Assembly (NCBI GenBank): GCA_964583765.1
Contig: CAZOWW010000006.1
Coordinates: forward strand, 1 to 64,000
Source of the DNA: CAZOWW01 sp964583765
GTDB lineage: Bacteria; Actinomycetota; Actinomycetes; Actinomycetales; Kineosporiaceae
Length of the DNA stretch: 64,000 nucleotides
Reading direction: 5' to 3'
In this document: in pieces, positions 9,257-18,519 of the stretch
Layout of the letters: each line of letters begins with the position of its first letter
Position numbering within the stretch: the stretch's first letter is position 1
Position numbers and translations under genes: made by a program
Notes under the pieces: generated by a model
The model's database searches: none
What the model was told of the DNA's origin: nothing
What the model saw: the letters and a program-made list of their open reading frames with translations, nothing else

Positions 9257-9768
9257 GCCTGCCGGAGCCCGGGACCGAGGGCGCGGTGGTCGCTCCCGCG
9301 GGTGTCGTGGAATCCCGGTTGGCAGCGCTCGGGCTGAGGGTGCCTGCCGTGGCGGCGCCGGTGGCGGCCTACGTGCCGGCCGTGCGGCAGGGTGACCTCG
9401 TCTGGACCTCCGGTCAGCTCCCTTTCGTGGACGGTGTCCTCGCGGGCACCGGGCTCGTGGGCGAGGGGCCCGGTCTGGTCGCACCGTCGGAGGCCACGGC
9501 CCTGGCTCGGGTGTGCGTGCTCAACGCCCTCGCCGCGCTCCGATCGGTGATCGGTGACCTGGACCGCGTCGTCCAGGTGGTCAAGCTGGTCGGTTTCGTC
9601 GCCAGCGCGCCCTCGTTCACCGGTCAACCGGGCGTCGTCAACGGCGCCAGCGAACTGCTCGGCGCCGCCTTCGGCGAGGCCGGACGCCATGCGCGGAGTG
9701 CGGTGGGCGTGGCGGTCCTGCCGCTGGGCGCGCCGGTCGAGATCGAGCTCGTCGCCGCGGTGCGCTGA
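9253..9768 (+). CDS. RidA/YjgF-family protein
   Basis: 171-residue YjgF/YER057c/UK114 (RidA) family member, equivalent to Rv3678c by position. Canonical RidA hydrolyses reactive enamine/imine intermediates from PLP enzymes. Visible features are LVWTSGQLPF, the ALARVCVLNALAALRSVIGDLDRVV helix and a C-terminal VAVLPLGAPVEIELVA. The catalytic arginine of the archetype (in RSAVGV here) appears retained, though the alignment is by eye. The N-terminus is about 30 residues longer than in the minimal family. In mycobacteria a metallo-beta-lactamase gene separates this from crp; it is absent here. Confidence 0.85.
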   Translation: MSLPEPGTEGAVVAPAGVVESRLAALGLRVPAVAAPVAAYVPAVRQGDLVWTSGQLPFVDGVLAGTGLVGEGPGLVAPSEATALARVCVLNALAALRSVIGDLDRVVQVVKLVGFVASAPSFTGQPGVVNGASELLGAAFGEAGRHARSAVGVAVLPLGAPVEIELVAAVR

Positions 9769-9936
9769 GCCTCACCACCATCACCCGGAGCGCCACCCGG
9801 AGTTCGGCACGACTGGCCGTCCCCCGGGTCGGCAGGGTCCTCCGCCCCCCGGTGTGGGCAGAGCGGCTTCCCAGGCGCGAACAGCCAGGGCCTGGGGAAC
9901 GGGGGAGGAGCCCTTCAGCGAGCGGCCGGGTCTCAC

Positions 9937-9966
9937 CTCGCGAACGGGCAGGAGCCCTTCGGCGAG
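9937..9966. terminator. Hairpin downstream of the RidA gene
   Basis: Arms CTCGC-GAACGGGC and GCCC-TTC-G-GCGAG pair around an AGGA loop. The right half of this sequence also occurs in related copies at about 9905 and 9962, so it is part of a short imperfect repeat. Confidence 0.4.
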
Positions 9967-9999
9967 CGAGGAGGGCTCATCCCGTGAGCGAGCAGGCCA

Positions 10000-10034
10000 C
10001 GTCCGGCGACCGGGCAGGACCCGCTCGCCGGACG
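10000..10034. terminator. Convergent hairpin next to the crp stop
   Basis: Perfect 10-bp stem CGTCCGGCGA/TCGCCGGACG with a 15-base loop, starting eight bases past the crp stop (minus strand). It probably ends the crp transcript. Confidence 0.6.
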
Positions 10035-10041
10035 GTGGGAG

Positions 10042-10719
10042 TCAGCGGGCCCGCTTGCGCAGCCGCTCGACGTCCAGCAGCACCACGGCGCGTGCCTCCA
10101 GGCGCAACCAGCCCCGGGAGGCGAAGTCCGCGAGCGCCTTGTTGACCGTCTCGCGCGAGGCCCCGACCAACTGGGCCAGCTCCTCCTGCGTGAGATCGTG
10201 CGCCACCCGCAGCCCGTCGTCGGTCGCGGTGCCGAACCGCTCCGACAGATCGAGCAGCGCCTTGGCCACCCGACCGGGCACGTCGGAGAAGATCAGATCC
10301 GCGAGTGCCTCGTTCGTCCGACGCAGTCGCCGGGCCAGTGCTCCGAGCAGCTGACGTGACACGGCGGGGCGGCCGGTGAGCCACGTCGCCAGGTCCTCGT
10401 TGCCGAGCCCGATCAGCACCGTGTCTGCCACCGCGGCCGCCGTCGCGTTACGCGGTCCGGGGTCGAACAGCGACAACTCCCCGAACATCTCGCCCGGACC
10501 CAGAACCGCCAGCAAGTTCTCCCGCCCGTCACCGGAGGCCCGGCCGAGCTTCACCTTGCCCTCGACGATCACGTAGAGCCGGTCGCCGGGGTCGCCCTCA
10601 TGGAAGAGCATCTCCCCCCGAGCGAGCTCGGTACGGGTCATCGTCGCCAGCAACGCCTGCGCGGCCTCATCGTCCAGGGCGGCGAACAGCGGCGCCTGAC
10701 GCACAACAGCGTCGTCCAC
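10042..10719 (-). CDS. crp: Crp/Fnr-family cyclic-nucleotide-binding regulator
   Basis: 225-residue global regulator. The N-terminal cyclic nucleotide domain carries the phosphate-binding cassette with GEMFGELSLFDPGPRNATAAA at about 76-96 (Glu and Arg for cAMP are present), then a dimerisation helix and a C-terminal HTH (LTQEELAQLVGASRETVNKAL). It corresponds to Rv3676 of M. tuberculosis and SCO3571 of Streptomyces, both CRP homologs. The start is GTG 10719 with GGAGGACG immediately upstream. A CRP-like palindrome is visible upstream of acs in this window, making acetate activation a likely target. Confidence 0.93.
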   Translation of the reverse strand: MDDAVVRQAPLFAALDDEAAQALLATMTRTELARGEMLFHEGDPGDRLYVIVEGKVKLGRASGDGRENLLAVLGPGEMFGELSLFDPGPRNATAAAVADTVLIGLGNEDLATWLTGRPAVSRQLLGALARRLRRTNEALADLIFSDVPGRVAKALLDLSERFGTATDDGLRVAHDLTQEELAQLVGASRETVNKALADFASRGWLRLEARAVVLLDVERLRKRAR

Positions 10720-10836
10720 GCGTCCTCCTCACCAGTACGCCGTCACGGTGACGTGTGTTCGAACGCAGTCTGCCGCACGGAGCCCCGTCACAGCACGGGG
10801 GCCGGGGTCCATCCTGACGGTTCCCGGCGGTTACGG

Positions 10837-11583
10837 TTAGGGACTTCTGGGCAGAGTCACCGTCCTGGTCGAGTGCGGAGCGCGACCCGCACTCTTGGGC
10901 GCCGGTCGCGCGAAGGGGTCCCGGGAGACCCGTTCGACCAGTACATGGGTGGTTTGGGCGGCTTGCGCCCGTAGGCGTGCCCCGAGCGCGTCCAGCTGGC
11001 GCAGCACGGAGCGCAACTGGATCAGCCGGGCCGATTCCCCGAGACAATCGTCGTGGGGCGGGATCCCCAGCAGCTCTCGGAGTCCCTCGTCGAGGTGGTC
11101 GGCGCCGAGTTCCGTGTGCTCCGGAAGGGTTCCCTGGTCCTCCGAGGGGCCGGCCAGATGCAGGTCGTCGATGTCGGCGACGGCCGCGACCGCGAGGTCG
11201 AGCCGCGCGGCAACGAGGCGGCGCCAGTGGTCGACCACCCTCAGCCGGCTGATCAGGTCCTGTCGGCGCTCGCGGATCTGGTCCAGCGTCATGGTGTCCG
11301 TGCAGACCGGGCGCGCGTCCTCCAGTCCGGCACGCGGGCCGGGGATCGCGGACGCCGGGATGTCGGGGCCGAAGGCGGGGTCGAGGATCGCGGACGCCGG
11401 GACATCGGGGCCGAGGCTCGGGTCGGGTACCTCGAGACTCGGATCGGGTATCTCGGGGACCTCGGAGGTCGGGTCGGAAATCTCGGACGCCGGATCGGGG
11501 ATCGGGTCCGCCGAGTCGGCGGACCCGTCCGCCGGGTCGGGAGGCCCGGCGCCCGGAGGAGGCGAAGGCAGGACCGGCTGCAT
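10837..11583 (-). CDS. Helical-hairpin protein distantly resembling RsiG, repeat-rich N-terminus
   Basis: 248 residues in two parts. Residues 1-90 are acidic, Pro-rich and repetitive (units such as IPDPASEISDP, VPDPSLGPD, and the pair GPDVPASAILDPAF / GPDIPASAIPGPRAG), certainly disordered. The C-terminal part has two long helices, IRERRQDLISRLRVVDHWRR... and ARLIQLRSVLRQLDALGARL..., joined by a short linker. This layout and the WRRLVAARLDL stretch recall RsiG, the c-di-GMP-dependent anti-sigma factor of WhiG. However, the E(x3)S(x2)R(x3)Q(x3)D ligand motif is mostly lost (only Arg and Asp remain), so this is a fold-level suggestion. ATG 11583 is preferred since AGGAGG lies about 8 bases upstream. 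It sits between crp and nth. Confidence 0.6.
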   Translation of the reverse strand: MQPVLPSPPPGAGPPDPADGSADSADPIPDPASEISDPTSEVPEIPDPSLEVPDPSLGPDVPASAILDPAFGPDIPASAIPGPRAGLEDARPVCTDTMTLDQIRERRQDLISRLRVVDHWRRLVAARLDLAVAAVADIDDLHLAGPSEDQGTLPEHTELGADHLDEGLRELLGIPPHDDCLGESARLIQLRSVLRQLDALGARLRAQAAQTTHVLVERVSRDPFARPAPKSAGRAPHSTRTVTLPRSP

Positions 11584-11938
11584 TCGTGTCCCTCCTGTCC
11601 GCATACGCGGATCGGTCACGGCGCCCTGGTGTCGTGCGCACCGTCCCCTTGCGGGTCCGGCGCGGTGTCCGGCGCGTCGTCCGGCTCCTCCGCTGTCGTC
11701 CGGTGCGACGGCGGCGCCGTCCTCCGGGGGCGTTCCGGAGGTTCCGCCACCGTCGTGCCGGTGCTGGTCCCTCGCCTTGCAGGGCTGGAATCGTCCCTGT
11801 TCACAGGCGCCTTGAGGGCACGCTCCAGGCGCTCACCCTCCCGGCGGAGCAGTGCCACCCACCTGCCCCCGGCGATATCGGACGGCCGGGTCTCCGGGGT
11901 GACCGGCGCCGGGGAGATCAGCGCCGTACCCTGTCCAG
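11584..11938. other. Divergent intergenic region, RsiG-like / nth
   Basis: 355 bases. A minus-strand open frame here (11616 to 12002) contains a plausible helical stretch but overlaps the nth start and has no start signal. The -10 of nth is at 11927. Nothing else is recognised. Confidence 0.45.
11927..11932 (+). promoter_or_regulatory. -10 box of nth (leaderless)
   Basis: TACCCT, then GTCCAG, then GTG at 11939. No ribosome site is present, so transcription probably starts at the GTG. Confidence 0.5.
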
Positions 11939-12700
11939 GTGAGCTCAGGGCAGGTGACGGCGGGAGGCCGCGGGATCGCCACGGTGCCCGGGGAGACGCC
12001 ACTGGCGCGGACGCGGAGGGCCCGGCGGATCCAGCGGATCCTGGCCCTGCGTTATCCCGATGCGCACTGCGAACTCGACTTCACGACCCCGCTGCAACTG
12101 CTCGTGGCCACGGTGCTGTCCGCGCAGTGCACCGATGTCCGGGTGAACCAGGTCACGCCCGCGCTCTTCGCGAGATACCCCACCGCCGTCGAGCTGGCGG
12201 GTGCCGACCGGGCCGAGTTGGAGGCCCTCATCCAGTCCACGGGCTTCTTCCGGGCGAAGGCGGACTCCCTTCTGCGCCTGTCCGCCCGGCTCGTCGAGCA
12301 TTTCGACGGCGAGGTGCCTCGGCGGCTGGCGGACCTCGTCTCGTTGCCCGGGGTGGGACGCAAGACCGCCAACGTCGTGCTCGGCAACGCCTTCGGGATC
12401 CCGGGGATCACCGTCGACACCCACTTCGGGCGGTTGTCCCGCCGGTTCGGCTGGACGGCGGCGGAGGACCCGATCGTGGTCGAGCAGGAGGTCATGGTCC
12501 TGTTCCCGCGCCGGGACTGGACCCTGCTCTCCCATCAGCTGATCTTCCATGGTCGCCGGATCTGCCACTCCCGTCGCCCGGCCTGCGGCGCCTGCCCGGT
12601 CGCCGCGCTCTGCCCGAGCAGGGGGATGGGCGAGACCGACCCCGTGCTCGCCGCCCGGTTGGTGCGCGACCGGCCGGCGGAGCCGGGCGACACGCTGTGA
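11939..12700 (+). CDS. nth: Endonuclease III
   Basis: 253-residue DNA glycosylase/AP lyase of base excision repair, acting on oxidised pyrimidines. The helix-hairpin-helix is LPGVGRKTANVVL with the catalytic Lys, followed by the catalytic Asp in VDTHFGRLSRR. The [4Fe-4S] cluster loop is Cys-x6-Cys-x2-Cys-x5-Cys (CHSRRPACGACPVAALC). The N-terminus has about 20 extra residues relative to the E. coli enzyme. The start is the GTG following the leaderless promoter signature; an internal GTG at 11954 is an alternative. Its stop overlaps the GTG of the NUDIX gene. Confidence 0.95.
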   Translation: MSSGQVTAGGRGIATVPGETPLARTRRARRIQRILALRYPDAHCELDFTTPLQLLVATVLSAQCTDVRVNQVTPALFARYPTAVELAGADRAELEALIQSTGFFRAKADSLLRLSARLVEHFDGEVPRRLADLVSLPGVGRKTANVVLGNAFGIPGITVDTHFGRLSRRFGWTAAEDPIVVEQEVMVLFPRRDWTLLSHQLIFHGRRICHSRRPACGACPVAALCPSRGMGETDPVLAARLVRDRPAEPGDTL

Positions 12701-13554
12701 CCGAGGGACCCGCGCCCGGGGGTGACGCCGTCCCGCGCCGCTCGCAGGCCGTCCCCCATCCGGCGGCTGAGACCGCCCCCCGCTGTCCCGAGGCCGCCTC
12801 ACACCGTTCCGAAGCCGTCCCGCACCCCTCGAGCTCGGGGATCGTCCCGCCCTGGTTGACGGATCTGCGCGGGGTTCCTCGCCGGATGGCCGAGGCGCCC
12901 TGGCCCGCACACCTGGCCGCCGCGGTGGGCCCGGCGCGACGGTCGGCGGTTCTCATCCTGTTCGGCGACGGCGCGAGCGGTCCGGATCTGCTCCTGACCC
13001 GGCGCGCGGCCACCATGCGCTGGCACGCCGGGCAGGTGAGCTTCCCGGGCGGTGCGATGGAGGACGGGGACCGGGGACCGGTCGACGCGGCCCTGCGGGA
13101 GGCTCAGGAGGAGACCGGGCTCGACCCCGTCGGTGTGGAGGCGATCGGCCTGCTGCCCGAGCTGTTCGTGGAGCCGAGCCGCAACCTGGTGACCCCGGTG
13201 CTCGCCTGGTGGCCGGTGCCGTCCCCGGTGGGGGTGGCCGATCCGGCGGAGGTCTCCCGGGTGGACCGGCTGCCGGTGCGCGATCTGGTCGACCCCGCCC
13301 ATCGTTTCCGGGTGCGGTTCCCCGACGGGCGCAGCGGACCCGCGTTCCGGGCGCAGGGGCTTTTTGTGTGGGGCTTCACCGGAATCCTGCTGGACCGGGT
13401 TCTGGAATGCGCCGGTTGGGCACTCCCCTGGGACCGGGACCGGTGGGAACCGCTGCCGCCGGGGAACGTTGACGAACGGGTGAACGTCGTGGACGGTGGG
13501 CCGGGGAGTGGTGCGGGTACCGGTCTGCGGACCGGCGCGGAGGGGGCTTCGTGA
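12697..13554 (+). CDS. NUDIX hydrolase, CoA pyrophosphatase type
   Basis: 285 residues, with a Pro/Ser-rich N-terminal 45 residues followed by a NUDIX domain. The CoA-specific signature is present: LLTRRAATMRW, then HAGQVSFPGG, matching the LLTxR...R...G...FPGG pattern of CoA diphosphatases. The NUDIX box continues as ALREAQEETGL. The usual first Glu of the box is not in the standard place, which is common in this subfamily. It is predicted to cleave CoA to 3',5'-ADP and phosphopantetheine. It overlaps nth upstream and marP downstream, so nth-NUDIX-marP is an operon, as in mycobacteria (minus the thioredoxin-like gene). Confidence 0.88.
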   Translation: MTEGPAPGGDAVPRRSQAVPHPAAETAPRCPEAASHRSEAVPHPSSSGIVPPWLTDLRGVPRRMAEAPWPAHLAAAVGPARRSAVLILFGDGASGPDLLLTRRAATMRWHAGQVSFPGGAMEDGDRGPVDAALREAQEETGLDPVGVEAIGLLPELFVEPSRNLVTPVLAWWPVPSPVGVADPAEVSRVDRLPVRDLVDPAHRFRVRFPDGRSGPAFRAQGLFVWGFTGILLDRVLECAGWALPWDRDRWEPLPPGNVDERVNVVDGGPGSGAGTGLRTGAEGAS

Positions 13555-14738
13555 TGGTGGACCTGGTGCTCGCCGCGCTGCTCATCGGCTACGCCGTGTC
13601 CGGATACCGGCAGGGTCTGATCGTGGGCGCACTGTCCCTGGGGGGCTTCCTCTGCGGGGCGCTACTGGCCATGACGTTGATCCCCGACCTGGTGGACGGG
13701 CACATCGGGGGTGGCACCGGCCGGACGGTGGTCGTGCTCGGTGGCGTGATGATCGTGGCCTGGGCCGGGCAGGTGGCCGGCGCCTATGCGGGAGCCGCGG
13801 CGCGGCGCAGCCTCGGACACACGCCCTTCCGGATCGCGGACCAGTGCCTCGGCGCGGTGGCAGGTCTCGTCTCGGTGGCTCTGGTGCTGTGGTTCGTCGC
13901 CGGCGCCGTGCGGGGCAGTTCCCTCCCGTCGGTCTCCCGCGCGGTCGCGTCCTCGCGGGTGATCTCGGGCATCGACCGGATCATGCCTCAGCAGCTCTCC
14001 TCGCTCGCCGAGTCCCTGCGCTCCGCGGTCGCGGGTGGGGACTTCCCCCGGGTCTTCGCCGGGTTGCGCAAGGAGGACATCGAACCGGTGCAGACCCCCG
14101 ACCCGGCGATCCTCAGCCAGGCGGTGCTCCAGCACGCGGCGCGCAGCATCGTCAAGGTGATCGGTGAGGCGACCTCCTGCGACCGGGGCCAGGAGGGCAG
14201 CGGGGTCGTCATCTCCCCGCAGCACGTGATGACCAACGCCCACGTGGTGGCGGGTATGCCGGAGCCGACGGTGCAGGTGGGAGGGGTCGGCCGGCACTAC
14301 CCGGCGATCGTGGTCGTCTTCGACCCGCGGCGGGACATCGCGGTGCTCGACGTCCCCGGACTGACCGCACCGAGCCTGCCCGCCAGCCACAACCTCGCCC
14401 GCAACGACGGCGCGATCGTGGCGGGGTTCCCGCACAACGGTGCGTTCACGGCCGGTGCGGGGCGGGTGCGGGAGCTGATCCGGGCCAAGGGGGATGACAT
14501 CTACGGGCGGGGCGGCGCGGTGCGCCAGGTGTACTCGCTCTACGCGACGGTCCAGCCCGGTAACTCCGGCGGCCCGCTGCTGGACAGCACCGGCTCGCTC
14601 GCCGGACTGGTCTTCGCCAAGTCCCTGGACGACGCGCACACCGGTTACGCACTCACCCTCGACGAGGTGATGCCGGTGCTGCAGACCGGCCGCACCGCGA
14701 CCACGCAGGTGTCCAGTGGGGGCTGCACCCCGGGCTGA
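13551..14738 (+). CDS. marP: Membrane-anchored serine protease MarP
   Basis: Periplasmic trypsin-like protease of about 395 residues tethered by a CvpA-like membrane domain. Four hydrophobic helices occupy about 1-130 (ending in ALVLWFVAGAV). The protease domain shows the triad: His in MTNAHVV, Asp in RRDIAVLDV and Ser in QPGNSGGPLL. In M. tuberculosis MarP is required for acid resistance and cleaves the peptidoglycan hydrolase RipA. GTG 13551 and ATG 13554 are both in frame; the NUDIX stop TGA lies within them, and GGAGGGGG is just upstream. The gene order matches the Rv3671c locus. Confidence 0.93.
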   Translation: MMVDLVLAALLIGYAVSGYRQGLIVGALSLGGFLCGALLAMTLIPDLVDGHIGGGTGRTVVVLGGVMIVAWAGQVAGAYAGAAARRSLGHTPFRIADQCLGAVAGLVSVALVLWFVAGAVRGSSLPSVSRAVASSRVISGIDRIMPQQLSSLAESLRSAVAGGDFPRVFAGLRKEDIEPVQTPDPAILSQAVLQHAARSIVKVIGEATSCDRGQEGSGVVISPQHVMTNAHVVAGMPEPTVQVGGVGRHYPAIVVVFDPRRDIAVLDVPGLTAPSLPASHNLARNDGAIVAGFPHNGAFTAGAGRVRELIRAKGDDIYGRGGAVRQVYSLYATVQPGNSGGPLLDSTGSLAGLVFAKSLDDAHTGYALTLDEVMPVLQTGRTATTQVSSGGCTPG

Positions 14739-14827
14739 CCGGCTCCGGGACAGGGCCGGCCGGCCTCACCCGCAGACCGGCCTGGGGGTGCCCATCGGCC
14801 GGTCCGGCTCACCGGCGATCGCCCACC

Positions 14828-15739
14828 TCACCAGGGCCGGAGCTCGTCGAGCCAACCGATGAGGGTGGCCGTGAGCCACGCGGGTGCCTCCTCGGGCAGG
14901 AAGTGCCCGACGCCCGGGACGACGTCCCACCGAAGGGGGCCCGTGACCAGCGGATGCCGGCCCTGCGCCGGATCCGACCAGGCGGAGACGGACGACGGGT
15001 CGAACTCGCCGTGGGCCGCGAGTACCGGCACCGGGATGGGCTCACGCAGGACGGTGGCGAACCGTCGACCGTCCCTCCGGGGCAGCGAGCGGACGGCCCA
15101 CCGGAAGTACTCCAGACTCGTGTGTGCCACGAACGGCACCTGCATGGCGGACCGGTACCGGTGGGCGGTCTCGGCATCGGGGTACCCGGGGCCTGCCCAG
15201 GCCGCCAGCGCGTCGTCCACACCGGGACCTCGCCGCAGGCGTCGCTCGGGCAGCATCGGCACCTGGAGGCGCAGGAGCTCCTTGACGATCCGGCGTCGGT
15301 CGCGGTGGAGCAACGACCGTCGCCAGTGCATGGGGTGAGGCATCGAGAGGGCCGCGATCGCATGGGTGAGCGATCCCGTCAGCCCGGGCATGGACCAGGC
15401 GATCCACCCACCCCAGCCGTGGCCGATCACCACGGCGCGGGTCGCGCCGAGCGAGCGGACGACCCCGGCGACATCGGCGGTCGAGGTGAAGGGGTCGTAG
15501 CCCCGGGGTGGCTTGTCCGAGGCGCCGTACCCGCGCAGGTCCATCGCCACCGCGTGGTACCCGGCGCTCGCGAGGGCCGGGAGCTGGTGTCGCCAGGCCC
15601 ACCAGAACTGCGGGAAGCCGTGCAGGAGCACGACGAGCGGTCCCTGACCGGCCTCGGCGACATGGAAGCGTGCGCCATTGGCGGCCACGAGCCGGTGATG
15701 CCAGGGACCCTCGACCAACAGGTCGGAGGCGTCCACCAT
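14828..15739 (-). CDS. EphE-like alpha/beta hydrolase lacking the usual nucleophile
   Basis: 303-residue alpha/beta hydrolase-fold protein in the position of the epoxide hydrolase EphE. It has the oxyanion motif HGFPQFWWAW, the MDLRGYGASDKP segment, an acid in HGEFDPSS and a His in VGHFLPEEAP. The nucleophile elbow reads IGHGWGGW; epoxide hydrolases have Asp and esterases Ser at the middle position, whereas here it is Gly. Either chemistry differs or the protein is non-catalytic. Codons at 15399-15420 were checked on the minus strand and read GGC-CAC-GGC-TGG-GGT. The start ATG has GGGAGGG eight bases upstream. It is convergent with marP across an 89-base gap. Confidence 0.88.
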   Translation of the reverse strand: MVDASDLLVEGPWHHRLVAANGARFHVAEAGQGPLVVLLHGFPQFWWAWRHQLPALASAGYHAVAMDLRGYGASDKPPRGYDPFTSTADVAGVVRSLGATRAVVIGHGWGGWIAWSMPGLTGSLTHAIAALSMPHPMHWRRSLLHRDRRRIVKELLRLQVPMLPERRLRRGPGVDDALAAWAGPGYPDAETAHRYRSAMQVPFVAHTSLEYFRWAVRSLPRRDGRRFATVLREPIPVPVLAAHGEFDPSSVSAWSDPAQGRHPLVTGPLRWDVVPGVGHFLPEEAPAWLTATLIGWLDELRPW

Positions 15740-15937
15740 TGGCGCTGCCCTCCCGCGGCTCGGGTCGTGGTTCGGCCTGGTTCGCGGCTGAGCCTAGTGG
15801 GATCCGTTGCCGCAGGGTGGTCGATCCGCTCCGGTGAGCAGCCTTCGGAGCCCTCGACGGTCGGTCCGGCGAGAGCCGGTCACCCGGTCCGGGCCCCGCG
15901 GGCGGCGGTCACCCGGCCCGGCCCCCGGGTGCGGCGG

Positions 15938-18064
<2,127 letters not shown>

Positions 18065-18182
18065 GGGCGTCCTCCGGGTCGGCGTCCGGGCCGAAGGCCG
18101 GCTCCGGACGGCGGTCGGTTCCGGGTCGACGGCGTTCGCTCCGCGTCTTTCCCGGGCGGGCAGGTGACCCCATGGGTCGACG

Positions 18183-18198
18183 AGTGATTCAGATCACA
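18183..18198. promoter_or_regulatory. CRP-like operator upstream of acs
   Basis: AGTGA-N6-TCACA on the plus strand (TGTGA-N6-TCACT on the minus strand), against the CRP consensus TGTGA-N6-TCACA. It lies 119-134 bases before the acs ATG and about 330 bases before the divergent TPR gene. A minus-strand TAGGGT (18208-18213) just upstream could be a -10, which would put the operator at the transcription start. Confidence 0.7.
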
Positions 18199-18505
18199 TC
18201 GTGCTGCCGACCCTAGTCGGGCGCGCCTGCACCCGACAGCCGGGATGACGCCGGGACGGCGCCGGTACGTCCAGGGGCGGGTTCCGCGCGGCGGGCGGTC
18301 GTGGGGGCGCCGGGGAACCCGTGCGGGAGGGTGTGACCGGGGCTGTGTCGTGCGGTGGGGGACGGTGAACTGGACCTGGCCGGGCAGGAGTACGCGGGGA
18401 GGGCGCTGCGTTGACCCGTAGTCAGACATCGTGACTGAACGTCCTTGGGGATGGGTCATCCGAGGCGATCCGGGGGACGCGCGTTACGTCTGGCTCCGTC
18501 TGGCC

Positions 18506-18511
18506 TACGCT
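18506..18511 (+). promoter_or_regulatory. -10 box of the TPR gene (leaderless)
   Basis: TACGCT ends eight bases before the ATG at 18520, with no ribosome site. Confidence 0.5.
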
Positions 18512-18519
18512 GGCCCGCA

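Larger units (their letters stand above)
18065..18519. other. Divergent intergenic region, acs / TPR gene
   Basis: 455 bases. It holds the acs ribosome site, the CRP-like box, and the TPR gene -10 at the right end. The middle (18230-18440) is GC-rich without a recognised element. Confidence 0.6.

Noticed and set aside
10735..10760. CRP autoregulatory site upstream of crp (CGTCACGGTGACG)
   Set aside because: The palindrome has the inverse order (TCAC then GTGA) with almost no spacer, unlike GTGA-N6-TCAC.
11616..12002. Minus-strand frame with a helical stretch WVALLRREGERLERAL
   Set aside because: Overlaps the nth start, has no start codon close to the helical part and no ribosome site. Kept as a low-probability small gene only.
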